From assembly GCF_004331255.1 (NCBI RefSeq), contig NZ_SJOF01000003.1:124001-188000 (forward strand): a stretch of DNA of 64,000 nt, read 5' to 3'. Of the stretch, positions 1 to 9,492 are shown piece by piece. The notes beneath the pieces were generated by a model. The model did not search any database and was not told where the DNA came from. It worked only from the letters and a program-made list of their open reading frames with translations. The position numbers and the translations under genes were made by a program. The DNA is from Acinetobacter sp. ANC 4173. GTDB taxonomy: Bacteria; Pseudomonadota; Gammaproteobacteria; Pseudomonadales; Moraxellaceae. Positions within the stretch are counted from its first letter, which is position 1; each line of letters starts with the position of its first letter.

Positions 1-288
1 ACGAACGTCACCACGACGTTTCACTTCGATTTTAGCAACAACTGGAGAGTGAGTTTGGAAAACACGCTCAACACCAACACCGCTAGAAATTTTACGTACT
101 GTGAACGCAGAGTTCAAACCACGGTTTTTCTTCGCGATTACAACACCTTCAAATGCTTGAAGACGCTCACGATCACCTTCTTTTACTTTTACCTGAACGA
201 TAACAGTATCACCTGGTGCAAAAGCAGGGATGTCTTGTTTAAGCTGTGCATTTTCAACAGCTTGTACTAAAGGATGCTTACCGCTCAT
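1..288 (-). CDS. rplS: 50S ribosomal protein L19 (partial, runs off left edge)
   Basis: The reverse-strand frame begins [17 protein letters not shown] and continues with the conserved L19 stretch containing [16 protein letters not shown] and [16 protein letters not shown]19 sits at the interface of the 30S and 50S subunits. The ATG is at 286-288, with GGAGATACCCC just upstream. The C-terminus lies beyond position 1, so only about 96 of the usual ~115-122 residues are visible. It is the last gene of the rpsP-rimM-trmD-rplS operon, in the same order as in other gammaproteobacteria, about 190 bp after trmD. Identification is secure. Confidence 0.96.
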   Translation of the reverse strand, partial: MSGKHPLVQAVENAQLKQDIPAFAPGDTVIVQVKVKEGDRERLQAFEGVVIAKKNRGLNSAFTVRKISSGVGVERVFQTHSPVVAKIEVKRRGDVR

Positions 289-476
289 GGGGTATCTCCA
301 ATATGTGTGGGTCAGAAGAGGTCTGAGATCCACTGGGTATAGAGGCTAAAATCGCATAGACCCGATTGACTTTCCCTTTATGCTTGACCGCTTCAAGACA
401 TAAAGAGCCTAATAAACAACACTTCAACACAACCGTTCAAGCATTGGATTCGGAAAATAACCTGAAGTTATCTGCC

Positions 477-1211
477 TTATAAATCTTTGAGCCATTTTTT
501 TTGCTGCTTGGTCAACTCTACCTTTTCCACCAACTCAGGTCGGCGTGCAAGAGTACGCTGATAACGCTGCAAAAATCGCCATTTTTCAATGTTGGCATGA
601 TGTCCCGACTTTAATATATCGGGCACATCCAAACCTTCAAAATGGTCTGGCTTGGTATATTGTGGGCAATCTAAAAGACCGTCCACAAAAGAATCTTGCA
701 CAGCCGATTGTTCATCAGACATGGTATTCGGCAAACGTCGAATAATACTGTCCAACAACACCATCGCAGGAAGCTCTCCACCTGATAAAACGTAATCCCC
801 TATGGACCATTCCTGATCAACATATTTTTGGATCAAACGCTCATCAACCCCTTCATAGCGCCCACATAGCACAATCAATCCATCATAATCGACAAACTGT
901 TGCACTGCAGATTCATTTAAGGTTTTGCCTTGCGGTGACATATACACCACAGGGACATGAACTGCACCCGCTTGCTCTGCAAGTTGTTTGGCACGTTGAA
1001 TGGCTTTTGCCAGAGGCTCCGCCATCATCACCATACCTGGACCACCACCAAAGGGACGTTCATCCACTCGTTTGTAGTTGCCCTCAGCAAATTCACGTGG
1101 ATTAATACAATGGACTTGTACAATGTCACGCTTTGCTGCGCGCCCGCTAATACCGTAGGCTGTAATCGCTTCAAACATTTCAGGAAAAAGCGTAATGACT
1201 GCAAAAAACAC
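477..1211 (-). CDS. trmD: tRNA (guanine-37-N1)-methyltransferase TrmD
   Basis: TrmD methylates G37 next to the anticodon using S-adenosylmethionine and so prevents +1 frameshifting. The 244-residue product has the family length. It shows the SPOUT trefoil-knot motifs: [10 protein letters not shown] near residue 54, [11 protein letters not shown] near 115 and the [13 protein letters not shown] loop near 138. The start codon is GTG (1209-1211), preceded by GAGGAG about 5 bases upstream; no better ATG is available without losing the conserved N-terminal [11 protein letters not shown]. It lies between rimM and rplS and is presumably cotranscribed with them. Confidence 0.97.
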   Translation of the reverse strand: MFFAVITLFPEMFEAITAYGISGRAAKRDIVQVHCINPREFAEGNYKRVDERPFGGGPGMVMMAEPLAKAIQRAKQLAEQAGAVHVPVVYMSPQGKTLNESAVQQFVDYDGLIVLCGRYEGVDERLIQKYVDQEWSIGDYVLSGGELPAMVLLDSIIRRLPNTMSDEQSAVQDSFVDGLLDCPQYTKPDHFEGLDVPDILKSGHHANIEKWRFLQRYQRTLARRPELVEKVELTKQQKKWLKDL

Positions 1212-1254
1212 CGCAGACTCCTCTATTTTCCTGCTGTGTGAATCCTAAACAGGA

Positions 1255-1803
1255 TTAATAATCTACGCCCCAATTTACGTAGATACGACCAGCTTCGAGA
1301 TCAACGCGTTGTATCACATCTTTATGCCATGGAATCATACGCTCTTCACTATCGATGCTTTCAGCAGTTGCGCGAACCACCATGACATCATTAGCACCTG
1401 TTTCGAACAATTCATGGATTTGACCGAGATTCACTTCTTGCTCTTCATCATTCAGACCTAACACAGTTAAGCCTTTTAAATCCGACCAATAATACTCGTC
1501 CACGCCTGCTTGAGGCAGTTGAGATTTTGAGATCCAGACATTTGCACCGACCAGATTGTCTGCTGCTGTGCGATCACTCACACCTTTCAGCCAAACAACC
1601 AAACCTTTGCCATGTGGTTTCCAACGTTTTACATCGACAATTTGCCAACCTGCTTTGGTCTCAATGTACCAAGGCAGGTAGTCAAATATGTTGCTCATAG
1701 GTTCTGTATTGGAATAGACCCAGAGCCACCCATTTAATCCATATGCTGAACGTAGCTGTCCAATCTGAATACGATCTTCGGGAACATTCTGTGTTGGTGT
1801 CAT
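1255..1803 (-). CDS. rimM: Ribosome maturation factor RimM
   Basis: RimM assists late 30S assembly around the head domain, binding S19. Residues ~15-90 form the RimM N-terminal domain (IGQLRSAYGLNGWLWVYS). The C-terminal half is the PRC-barrel (EYYWSDLKGLTVLGLN through to IPWHKDVIQRVDLEAGRIYVNW). The ATG at 1801-1803 is preferred because it gives 182 residues, like other RimM proteins. A TTG two codons earlier is possible, and the Shine-Dalgarno signal is weak for both. Only 18 bases separate it from rpsP, which fits translational coupling in the operon. Confidence 0.95.
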   Translation of the reverse strand: MTPTQNVPEDRIQIGQLRSAYGLNGWLWVYSNTEPMSNIFDYLPWYIETKAGWQIVDVKRWKPHGKGLVVWLKGVSDRTAADNLVGANVWISKSQLPQAGVDEYYWSDLKGLTVLGLNDEEQEVNLGQIHELFETGANDVMVVRATAESIDSEERMIPWHKDVIQRVDLEAGRIYVNWGVDY

Positions 1804-1821
1804 GGGCAATCTACTACCGTA

Positions 1822-2079
1822 TTAAACAGCAGCTGCAGCTTTCTTAGCTTGAGCAGCTAAAGAAGCAACGCGATCAGAAGGTTGAGCACCTTGAGAAACC
1901 CAATGAGCAAAACGGTCAGCATCTAAACGAAGTTTTTCTGCTTTACCTTGAGCTGTCGGGTTGAAGAAACCAATACGTTCGATGAAACGACCGTCACGTG
2001 CATTACGACTATCAGTCACAATGATTTGATAGAACGGACGTTTTTTAGCACCACCGCGTGCAAGACGAATAACTACCAT
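1822..2079 (-). CDS. rpsP: 30S ribosomal protein S16
   Basis: The 85-residue product begins [19 protein letters not shown] and contains the S16 signature [22 protein letters not shown]16 is needed for 30S assembly. It is the first gene of the rpsP-rimM-trmD-rplS operon. An AAGG sequence lies upstream of the ATG. The ~146 bp before it must hold the operon promoter; TAGAAT sequences there could serve as a -10, but no convincing -35 partner was found. Confidence 0.97.
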   Translation of the reverse strand: MVVIRLARGGAKKRPFYQIIVTDSRNARDGRFIERIGFFNPTAQGKAEKLRLDADRFAHWVSQGAQPSDRVASLAAQAKKAAAAV

Positions 2080-2225
2080 GATACAACCTTATAGTTTTTA
2101 CGGATTATCCCTGTACCGACCATCGATACACTTCAAACCCCTTTCATAGAGGGCAATATTCTACGCTAAATTCTACAAGAGGGAAAGATCAAAAAATGAT
2201 TTATCCACAGTTTTGAATTTGGGAA

Positions 2226-2690
2226 TTAGCGTCCATCCCAATTTGTTGTTGCTGACGGTACACAAGCGGTGCCACTATTGATGTCTGTTCCCTTGGTCCA
2301 GCAACGCTCACCACGATAATTAAGTACCAAATGTCCATCCCCTTGCTGTGCCGAGCCAGTAATTGGCGTTGCTGTTAAGCTCCAAGCCTGAGTCGTCAAT
2401 GCTGCAGGCGTTCCACTTACAGGACTTAAACTCACGGTATATAGTGCTGTGCCTTGTGTCGGGTATGATGTTGCAATACCCACATCATTTGCTGTTGCAC
2501 CAGTCACCTTAAAATTCGCAATTTTATAGCGCTGGATTTTAGTGGCAATATCCAACAAAGCCCCTTGCATATCTACCCGTTTTGTACGGCGGACATACTC
2601 TTTATAAGAGGGATAAGCAATTGACGCTAGGATTGCAATCACCGCAACAACAATCATTAACTCAATAAGAGTAAAGCCTTTTTGCTGCAT
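2226..2690 (-). CDS. comF: Type IV pilin-like competence protein ComF/PilE
   Basis: This is a minor pilin-like protein. It has the short leader MQQKG followed by the class III cleavage motif and N-terminal helix ([19 protein letters not shown]) with the conserved Glu5. The C-terminal half holds two cysteines (RCW and ACVP) positioned to form the usual pilin disulfide. The chosen ATG overlaps the stop of the preceding pilin gene (TAATG) and lies a good distance after a GGGGAGG site. An ATG two codons earlier is an alternative. Last gene of the fimU-to-comF operon; by position it corresponds to ComF of Acinetobacter baylyi, a factor required for natural transformation. The assignment to ComF rather than a generic PilE rests on order, not on diagnostic residues. 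Confidence 0.85.
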   Translation of the reverse strand: MQQKGFTLIELMIVVAVIAILASIAYPSYKEYVRRTKRVDMQGALLDIATKIQRYKIANFKVTGATANDVGIATSYPTQGTALYTVSLSPVSGTPAALTTQAWSLTATPITGSAQQGDGHLVLNYRGERCWTKGTDINSGTACVPSATTNWDGR

Positions 2691-3127
2691 TACCATGCCT
2701 CCCCTCCTGTACCACACCCTGTGTATGTAATATTGGCTGCTGTTAAATTTCTGCAACGTATTCCTGTACTTGTAATTAAATAATTATAATTTTTAGCATC
2801 CGTGGTAGTCGCTTTAAGCACCCATGTATGACCTGAAGCACCTGTTGCATTCAACAACTTAGTTGTGTCAGCACCATCTTTCAAATCAAAACTATAAGTT
2901 CTGGGTGTACTTAGTGTTTGAGCCGATAGATCAAAGCCCTTATAACTAAAATTACGTGCTTTGTGACGTTCAAGCAGTGTAGCAATACGTTTAAGCTCTT
3001 GTTGTGCTTTCGAAGTCTCCGCTCTACGGATATAAGCTTGATAGGATGGAATTGCGATTGCTACGAATATCGCAACAATCACAACAACCACCATTAGCTC
3101 AATTAAGGTGAAACCATTTTTATTCAT
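2690..3127 (-). CDS. comE: Type IV pilin-like competence protein ComE/PilE
   Basis: A 145-residue prepilin with leader MNKNG, then FTLIELMVVVVIVAIFVAIA with Glu5 and a standard pilin hydrophobic helix. The soluble domain includes a C-terminal cysteine pair (RCRNL and TGCGTGG). It is processed by the prepilin peptidase and probably sits in the pilus-tip minor pilin complex. An AGAGGTG ribosome site precedes the ATG. It follows pilY1 by 10 bases and overlaps the next pilin gene. Two PilE-like pilins in tandem after PilY1 is the ComE/ComF arrangement known from Acinetobacter competence loci. Confidence 0.85.
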   Translation of the reverse strand: MNKNGFTLIELMVVVVIVAIFVAIAIPSYQAYIRRAETSKAQQELKRIATLLERHKARNFSYKGFDLSAQTLSTPRTYSFDLKDGADTTKLLNATGASGHTWVLKATTTDAKNYNYLITSTGIRCRNLTAANITYTGCGTGGEAW

Positions 3128-3137
3128 CGTTCACCTC

Positions 3138-6100
3138 TTATTTTTCATACCAACGTTGTGCGATCAATTTAATAGTTGTTGCATATTGATCATTTAAATT
3201 ATTACCAATAATCGCACCACCGACTAATCGGGTAGTACCATCACCACCACTAGCAATCGCATGGTTTTGAATCCCTGGTCCGTGTTCATCGCTGTAATTA
3301 TTCTCAGTTCGATCTGGATAATCAGCCGCAGAACATTGACCAAATGGCATACAGAATAACTGTACTTTACTTACCCCTTGTACACCACCACCACACGCTC
3401 CAGTTAGGCCTAGGCGGCTTGAATCATAACTACTCACATATAGATCGTAATCAATTACTGTAGGTGAATAGAAAATTTTCTCATTCTGAATTTTAGTTCC
3501 ACCTTGGAGTTTATAGTACCAACCTGCCGAACTCGCGTATGGAGCAACTAATGTAGACATCGCTGCTGCCGACTGTTGGAATCGATTACTTAACGTTAAT
3601 TCATTAATTGCCAACATGGTATTGCTATTACCCACAGAGGTATCTTGGGTATATAAAGTGCTTGTAGTATATAAATCTGAACGGGCTACATCTTTGTCAT
3701 AAATTGTATATAAAGCATCATAGCTACGCCCAGAATCATAACCTGCTAATGGATGACTCAAATTTCCGCTGCCTATTGAAATTGCAGCAAACAACTGGCC
3801 ACCTGTAGTATCTTTAAAAATTGAAAATGAAGGTGCTGCATAAAAACGAGGGCTGAGATAACCAGAAGATGAATTATGCATATTCATAATTCGGGTTGCA
3901 CGTGTTGCAAATGCGCCTATTGCAGAAGCTTTATTATTTAAGTCAATTCGAAAAACTTGTCCACCCAAATCACCAAAATACAAATGATCAACCAATCCAT
4001 CATTATCACGATCTGCTGTTTTGATTTCACTCGCAACACTGTATTTTAAATTTGCATCTTTTAATGCAATCACTCCACTGGTTGTTGTTGCAGCACTGGT
4101 TGCTGAGGCATTATTACTTGCCCACCAAAGCAAATCACCATTAAGAGCATCAAACATATAAACCCCAGCACCAATACCATTGGTCTGATTATAGGTATCA
4201 CTCTCATACCCCCCAGTATTTGCTGTGCCTGTTGTACCGCCTGCATCGTAACCACCACCGACAAACATGACGAGTTTTCGACTACCATTCCAATTGACCC
4301 ATGCCATTTTAGGTTTGGACCAACTCTCCCCCATATAACTTAATGGTGAACCTGATGATGCTGCATCTGGGTTGATATGAAACTTAATGGCTGGACTCGT
4401 CATATCTTTTAAATCAAGTGCATAATAACTCCGCCCCCCCATACGTAAGCCGCCATAAACCAACTGTTTACCTTGGAGGGTGGTCGTACCTGTCGTAACC
4501 TTACCTGTACCTACAGTTAAAGTTCCATCTGATTTAGGTACATACTCAGTATACGCAGTCCATGGAGCATCAATACCGTAGAATAAATTTGCCGCTCCAC
4601 CCGTAGTAGATTCTGGTGTTAAAAATGCCTTACTTTGTTTTTCCACCATTTCATGTGGTACAAAAGCAAATACTTCTCGTCCACCGTCATTATTACTGGT
4701 CACACCATCTTTCGTGGTTTCCGAATAATCAGGAGCTTTTACAACATGTAAAACACCCTGCGTGCTACCAAATAAAATATAATCCTCACGATTGGTTGAT
4801 TCAATTTTTTCCGTTGTTGCGTTATAGGTCATTTTACCTTCATTGGATAACAATAAAGGAGATGAATGCATAACGGCACCAATCTGACGCAGACTCAGCA
4901 ACTGCATAATATCGGATCGTTTTGGATCGCTAGCAGCATAATTTAAATCAATTCGAGTAAGCGTAGTCCCCTCACTCACTGCTCCACCAGTTGCAACGAC
5001 TCGATTCGTTAAAAGCTTACGATCAACGACCGCTGCGCCAGCAACAATTGATGTTAACGGTAGTTGCGACTTAACCCCACCCATACGCGCATAAAGCTCA
5101 CTCCCACGCACTGTTTCATCGCTCGTTGCAATGGTAGTATCTGCACTTACAGGCGGTGCCCAAAAATCATGTGTACCGTTGACTAAGCGTCCTAAATCAT
5201 CAATAACATCATTATTACCCTTACCAATCAGGCGACCAAGCGTATCTACATGGTATTTTTTAAGATTACCCGCCCAAAGCTGATTACCATCATTAGGATT
5301 CGATGTCGGTGTGGGTTTAAATTGGGAATAATAGGCATCATTTTGTACTAAAGCAGGATTTAGTGGATCCTGAGGAATCGTAGGTGCACCCGTTGTAATG
5401 TAAGGAATATCAGCCTTAGCAACATCTGCGATAAACTTTTTAATCGTTGCTGTTAAAGCATTCGTATCGTTAACTGTGTAATATCCACCGTCACCTTTAA
5501 TCCCAGAAATGGCTGCATCTCTTTTATTATTTTTTACATCAGCCCCACTTCCATTCACATCAGTTGGAATTTGATCCGTAACTTGTTTAATCAATTGCTC
5601 TGTTGTCAATTTCGAATCATAAGCAGGTAATGGTGGTGTAAAGGTAAAACTTGAGCCAAAACTAACCACAACGGATTTTACAGGCATCGCAATTTTAGCT
5701 TTACTGGCCGCCAATAAGTCCGCAGCTCGAGCAACACATTTCCAAGCACGCCCATCATCCAAACTGCCCGTTGTTGGACAGTCTGTAGATGTAATTTGAA
5801 AACCTGATTGCAGCACACTATTTAAATTGGTTTGAGCAACATCCATTTCCTCATGCAACGGGAGTCCTGCAGTGAGTGAAAAAATCCCATATCCTGAACA
5901 TTGATCTGCAGTCAAAGCACCACCAGACTCATTGGTAAGCAATGTTCTAGCTGCAACACTATAGCCTTTTGCCACAGGGACTTTCTTTGCATTATCAATA
6001 TCAGTAATTGGCGGCGTAATTTGATGAATTTTTTGATTTAATATGTTTCGATTAGCTGCGGTTAAAGGCAATGGATATTGTACTGTTGTTGTCCCGAATA

Positions 6101-6614
6101 ATGGGTACATGGCTATACCAATGGAAACTCTATCTCCTAATTCAATGTCATTAACAACCTGGTACAAACTACGACGCGCCAGAGTAAATCGGTCATAACA
6201 TTTATAAGTTGAACCAACAAGATCACATGATCTCTCAATCGCTGCTTTATTTAGATTACTTGCGTTAGATGGTACTGGAGATGGAGTTGTACAATAATAT
6301 TCATTATCTGTATAAGTTATACCATTGTAAGTACGTGAAACTGATTCTGCATTATATTTTTGATTACCACTAGGACATGTAATTCCATTTCCATAATCTT
6401 CTGTAATAGAAGTCGATCCACCACTAAAACCTCCTGGTGTCCCAGCCATTAAAGATGAATTGTCTAAATTCAGCATAATACGAGCTTTACCATCTGCTGC
6501 TGATGGAGCTTTATAAATTTCAATGTCACTGGCATAGTTATTCGCAGTTACACACAGCATTAACGTGCTTAAGACCGAGAGCTTAAACGTCATTATTTTT
6601 GCAATATTTTTCAT
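3138..6614 (-). CDS. pilY1: Type IV pilus tip adhesin/competence factor PilY1 (ComC)
   Basis: A 1158-residue exported protein with an N-terminal signal peptide (cut probably after NNYA near residue 28). The N-terminal half resembles the PilY1/PilC von Willebrand A-like region, but the metal site reads NLDNSSLM, not a full DxSxS. The C-terminal half is the PilY1 beta-propeller (PF05567-like). It contains LFYGIDAPWTAY, repeated GGLRMGGRSYYALDL-type blades, and a calcium-loop-like DRDNDGLVDHLYFGD near residue 866. PilY1 caps the minor pilin complex, antagonises retraction and acts as an adhesin; in A. baylyi its counterpart ComC is needed for DNA uptake. GGGGGA precedes the ATG. It lies between pilX and comE, as expected. 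Confidence 0.93.
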   Translation of the reverse strand: MKNIAKIMTFKLSVLSTLMLCVTANNYASDIEIYKAPSAADGKARIMLNLDNSSLMAGTPGGFSGGSTSITEDYGNGITCPSGNQKYNAESVSRTYNGITYTDNEYYCTTPSPVPSNASNLNKAAIERSCDLVGSTYKCYDRFTLARRSLYQVVNDIELGDRVSIGIAMYPLFGTTTVQYPLPLTAANRNILNQKIHQITPPITDIDNAKKVPVAKGYSVAARTLLTNESGGALTADQCSGYGIFSLTAGLPLHEEMDVAQTNLNSVLQSGFQITSTDCPTTGSLDDGRAWKCVARAADLLAASKAKIAMPVKSVVVSFGSSFTFTPPLPAYDSKLTTEQLIKQVTDQIPTDVNGSGADVKNNKRDAAISGIKGDGGYYTVNDTNALTATIKKFIADVAKADIPYITTGAPTIPQDPLNPALVQNDAYYSQFKPTPTSNPNDGNQLWAGNLKKYHVDTLGRLIGKGNNDVIDDLGRLVNGTHDFWAPPVSADTTIATSDETVRGSELYARMGGVKSQLPLTSIVAGAAVVDRKLLTNRVVATGGAVSEGTTLTRIDLNYAASDPKRSDIMQLLSLRQIGAVMHSSPLLLSNEGKMTYNATTEKIESTNREDYILFGSTQGVLHVVKAPDYSETTKDGVTSNNDGGREVFAFVPHEMVEKQSKAFLTPESTTGGAANLFYGIDAPWTAYTEYVPKSDGTLTVGTGKVTTGTTTLQGKQLVYGGLRMGGRSYYALDLKDMTSPAIKFHINPDAASSGSPLSYMGESWSKPKMAWVNWNGSRKLVMFVGGGYDAGGTTGTANTGGYESDTYNQTNGIGAGVYMFDALNGDLLWWASNNASATSAATTTSGVIALKDANLKYSVASEIKTADRDNDGLVDHLYFGDLGGQVFRIDLNNKASAIGAFATRATRIMNMHNSSSGYLSPRFYAAPSFSIFKDTTGGQLFAAISIGSGNLSHPLAGYDSGRSYDALYTIYDKDVARSDLYTTSTLYTQDTSVGNSNTMLAINELTLSNRFQQSAAAMSTLVAPYASSAGWYYKLQGGTKIQNEKIFYSPTVIDYDLYVSSYDSSRLGLTGACGGGVQGVSKVQLFCMPFGQCSAADYPDRTENNYSDEHGPGIQNHAIASGGDGTTRLVGGAIIGNNLNDQYATTIKLIAQRWYEK

Positions 6615-6631
6615 TATTCAATCCCCCAATA

Positions 6632-7408
6632 TCAAGTACGATTAAATGCTTGCGTTAAGTTGTATTCAGTGACTTGTGTGTTTACTGGCACACCTAAACC
6701 TTGCAAACATTCAGCAACACTTTTTTTCATTCCTGTAGCAGGCGTTACACCACTTGGTACAACAACCTGATTCATATGGGTAGAGAAGCAGGCATTAATA
6801 TCTTCATCCGATGCAGTACTCAGCGCTGGAACAATAGATGTAGCTGTGACCAAAATTTTTTCAGATTTATCAATTTTTGCAGAATCAACATCTGTTCCAT
6901 ATTGCATATGTTGAAAAGCTTGGTCTAAACCAACCGATTGACTATCAGTACTCGTATTCACTTTAACCGCCACCTGAGTCATTACTGCTCTACGACCACT
7001 GGTAAAAAAGTTATTTGTATTATCAATTTTACAGTAACCATCTAATCCCAATTCACTATTTGATGGTGCTGTTCCAGAAACCCATTGCATGAAACTTGCA
7101 TTACTGTAGTTATAAAAACTAGTTGCTGCTCCTCGATAGCAAAAGACAAGCTCTTTGCCTTTATTCGCATCACTTTTAATCTGGCCAAACAATCCATCAT
7201 AGGCTGTATTTCGGATCAACAATGCAGGATTCTCCACATTAAAAATGGCTGAATCGGAGTTTTGCACCAACAATTGCTGTGCTTGACTATTGGTTGCAAT
7301 ATTTAAAGCTGTCAAACTACTCCTGATGGCCAATGTCCCAATCACGGTAATAATGACCAATAAAATTAGAACAACGATTAATGTCGCACCTTTTTGTTTT
7401 GTTTTCAT
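6632..7408 (-). CDS. pilX: Minor pilin PilX
   Basis: A 258-residue prepilin-like protein. It begins MKTKQKGATLIVVLILLVII, i.e. the PilX N-terminal motif. After cleavage at Gly7 the fifth residue is Val instead of the Glu5 found in most pilins, as in the GspK group that caps pseudopilus tips. The rest is a globular domain with several cysteines. The start codon overlaps the stop of pilW (TAATG), and the end is 17 bases before pilY1. By family knowledge it joins the FimU-PilV-PilW-PilX-PilE tip complex that primes pilus assembly. Confidence 0.9.
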   Translation of the reverse strand: MKTKQKGATLIVVLILLVIITVIGTLAIRSSLTALNIATNSQAQQLLVQNSDSAIFNVENPALLIRNTAYDGLFGQIKSDANKGKELVFCYRGAATSFYNYSNASFMQWVSGTAPSNSELGLDGYCKIDNTNNFFTSGRRAVMTQVAVKVNTSTDSQSVGLDQAFQHMQYGTDVDSAKIDKSEKILVTATSIVPALSTASDEDINACFSTHMNQVVVPSGVTPATGMKKSVAECLQGLGVPVNTQVTEYNLTQAFNRT

Positions 7409-8382
7409 TATTCTCGCTCCCCAAGTGCATTGCGTAATGCAATCGTTTGTGAAACCACTTGACGAATATATTTAGGATCGGTCGAAGCCTTTAATTTTAC
7501 AGTTTGATCTAAAACCTGAAACGTTTGATCGGCTTTGATCGTATTATCACCACCCATTGATTGTGTAGATCGGGCAAGAGCACCTAACTGAATCGACAAA
7601 ATTCTTGGACGCGGTGCAGTTAATGCCATATATGATGCAATCGAAAGATAACGATGTGTGCCATCTGCATATTGCACGCCTAATAACACTCTAAAATGAT
7701 CAACCCGTTTCATAATAATTTCACCAGAGCCACCATAGCCCTGAATAGAATCTGGTGTACTGAGAGAGTAATGACCCGCATCACAAGCCAAAGCTAATGG
7801 AGAACCTTCATTACTTGCCTTATTATTATCTGCTCTTAAAAAGTAGCGCTGCACCACCATTTGTAAGCCTATGGTTGCCTTATTAAAACGAAGTTCGTTA
7901 CCTTCGCAATCAAAACCACCAACAAGATCATCATCCGCTGTACTTGAAGTACCCTTATCATCTAAAGTGTATTGCGGCAAATATTGGATCACTAACTGAT
8001 CACTGGTAACTGCACTACCACCACTATCCGTAACATTACTGGTTAAATTATCTTTTGAAATTAAGCTTGCATCCAGTGCAGCCGTAGTGAGGTGCACATT
8101 ACTATTCAGCTCAGTACTTGAGGAGGATAAAACAATCCCACCATAAGGGGTCTGATCATTAATTGTTGCACTTTTGACATTTAAATTGGTTAAGCGAATG
8201 TCTTTAGTAATGTAATTCAATCCAAAATTTGCATTATCTTGTAGCTCTCCCACACCCTTTTGCATGGCTACACTTTTTTGCCCTGTTAAAAACAATAAAA
8301 TTGCAGCAGCAACCACAATCAAACCCAGCGCCAAAGAAATCATTAATTCAATTAAAGTGAAACCTATTTGTTTATTCTTCAT
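7408..8382 (-). CDS. pilW: Minor pilin PilW (ComB)
   Basis: A 324-residue prepilin, long for a pilin but normal for PilW. The leader MKNKQIG is followed by [25 protein letters not shown] with Glu5. Next comes the PilW-type helix extension QDNANFGLNYITKDIRL and a large C-terminal domain with two cysteines (FDCEG and LACDAG). In A. baylyi the gene at this position is comB, a competence factor. GGAG sits in the end of pilV, a few bases before the ATG. The operon is tightly packed, with 1 base to pilV and overlap with pilX. Confidence 0.92.
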   Translation of the reverse strand: MKNKQIGFTLIELMISLALGLIVVAAAILLFLTGQKSVAMQKGVGELQDNANFGLNYITKDIRLTNLNVKSATINDQTPYGGIVLSSSSTELNSNVHLTTAALDASLISKDNLTSNVTDSGGSAVTSDQLVIQYLPQYTLDDKGTSSTADDDLVGGFDCEGNELRFNKATIGLQMVVQRYFLRADNNKASNEGSPLALACDAGHYSLSTPDSIQGYGGSGEIIMKRVDHFRVLLGVQYADGTHRYLSIASYMALTAPRPRILSIQLGALARSTQSMGGDNTIKADQTFQVLDQTVKLKASTDPKYIRQVVSQTIALRNALGERE

Positions 8383-8383
8383 T

Positions 8384-8890
8384 TTAATAGGTCTCCATAA
8401 TTACACAGGTCGAAGCACCGTTATAAGATGTACCATTCGTACAATCGCCTGTTCCCGTGCCATTAGTTGCACTCGTATCTCCCCAAGCAACATACAAACA
8501 ATTTCTGCCATCGGAGTTACCAGCACAAGACAACATATTTACAGTCATTCCAATAGCTGATGCCTTTTCTGTCACCTGAGCCACATCAAAATCTGCCAGA
8601 TCAGTTGCACTACATGCAGCCGTCATACAATTCGTTGTAAACCCCGCTTGATTGGCTGCAGTAGCGGTCTGTGTTTTATAAGTCGCCAAACCATCACGAT
8701 TTGCACGAATTCGCTCTGCCATATCTCTTGCAACATTCATTGCTTGAACACGATTGATTGCTTCCGATGTTGCCTCTACCGCCCGATATTGCAATGCAAT
8801 GAAGCCTAGGACTCCAATCGCCAAGACGAGTAAAGCCACCAAAATCTCAATTAAGCCTACACCTTTTTGACTTGATATCATTGTTTTCAT
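8384..8890 (-). CDS. pilV: Minor pilin PilV
   Basis: The start chosen is the ATG forming an ATGA overlap with the fimU stop, with AAGGA eight bases upstream. A GTG two codons earlier is less likely because it sits almost on the ribosome site. The 168-residue product has leader MKTMISSQKG, then VGLIEILVALLVLAIGVLGFIALQ. The PilV-type region AINRVQAMNVARDMAERIRANRDG follows. Four or more cysteines lie in the C-terminal half. A core minor pilin of the tip-initiation complex. Confidence 0.92.
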   Translation of the reverse strand: MKTMISSQKGVGLIEILVALLVLAIGVLGFIALQYRAVEATSEAINRVQAMNVARDMAERIRANRDGLATYKTQTATAANQAGFTTNCMTAACSATDLADFDVAQVTEKASAIGMTVNMLSCAGNSDGRNCLYVAWGDTSATNGTGTGDCTNGTSYNGASTCVIMETY

Positions 8891-9327
8891 GAGCACGTTC
8901 CTTCCACAATCTGCTGAATAGTACCCATCCTAGAAATACTCACAGTTCGTGATAACTCACCAGACGCTTTTTCACAGATCGTAAACGATGTATCCATTGT
9001 TGCATTCTTAATTAAACCTGAAGCTAAAAATGTGATACTTGTTGGTGAACCCGTTTTCAAAACTGCTTTTCCTTCTGGCATCCAATTTAATTGCGTCAAA
9101 GAATCGGCAACGGCCGAAGTATTTAGTTGCACCGTAACTTCCCTACGCTCTAATGCTGCTTTTGACCTCGCTTGGACCATTACATCAGCTAACTCTTGCG
9201 TACTTTTTTTTAAGTTTTGTTTTAATAAAATATTGCTAAAAGAAGGCACTGCCATCGTGGCAATAATCGCCAAAACTACAATGGTCACTATGAGTTCTAT
9301 TAAGGTGAACCCTCGATTTGTTCGCAT
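8887..9327 (-). CDS. fimU: Minor pilin FimU/FimT (GspH family)
   Basis: A 146-residue prepilin: leader MRTNRG, then FTLIELIVTIVVLAIIATMAVP, followed by the GspH/FimT-type segment DVMVQARSKAALERREVTV. The ATG at 9325-9327 is chosen over an upstream TTG because GGGGAGGG lies just before it and the leader length is then typical. First gene of the minor pilin/competence operon. Its promoter must lie in the ~85 bp between it and the ispH terminator; TATGAT there is a possible -10, but no clear -35 was seen. Confidence 0.9.
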   Translation of the reverse strand: MRTNRGFTLIELIVTIVVLAIIATMAVPSFSNILLKQNLKKSTQELADVMVQARSKAALERREVTVQLNTSAVADSLTQLNWMPEGKAVLKTGSPTSITFLASGLIKNATMDTSFTICEKASGELSRTVSISRMGTIQQIVEGTCS

Positions 9328-9413
9328 ACGCCCTCCCCAAAGCAATTTCTATTTACCCTATTTAAAATCATATTTCTTTTTCTTACAAAATGGACACAAA
9401 AAGGATAAATGGC

Positions 9414-9452
9414 ATAAAAAAACAGATGATTGTCAAAAAGCCAATCATCTGT
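9414..9452 (-). terminator. Rho-independent terminator of ispH
   Basis: A perfect 11-bp inverted repeat (9422-9432 and 9442-9452, arms ACAGATGATTG and CAATCATCTGT, 9-base loop) is followed on the minus strand by a run of seven T. It lies 41 bases after the ispH stop and separates ispH from the pilus operon. Confidence 0.9.
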
Positions 9453-9492
9453 CAAATATTTAATAAAAATAAAATGTTAAGCGATTATCACT

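Noticed and set aside
545-745. Plus-strand open frame opposite trmD
   Set aside because: Lies wholly within the well-conserved trmD gene on the other strand.
2080-2225. Promoter of the rpsP operon from the TAGAAT sequences
   Set aside because: Neither TAGAAT has an acceptable -35 at 16-18 bases, so the promoter was not called.
4070-4288. Open frame inside pilY1 on the same strand
   Set aside because: It is an out-of-frame shadow of the PilY1 propeller coding region, low-complexity Gln-rich and without a ribosome site.
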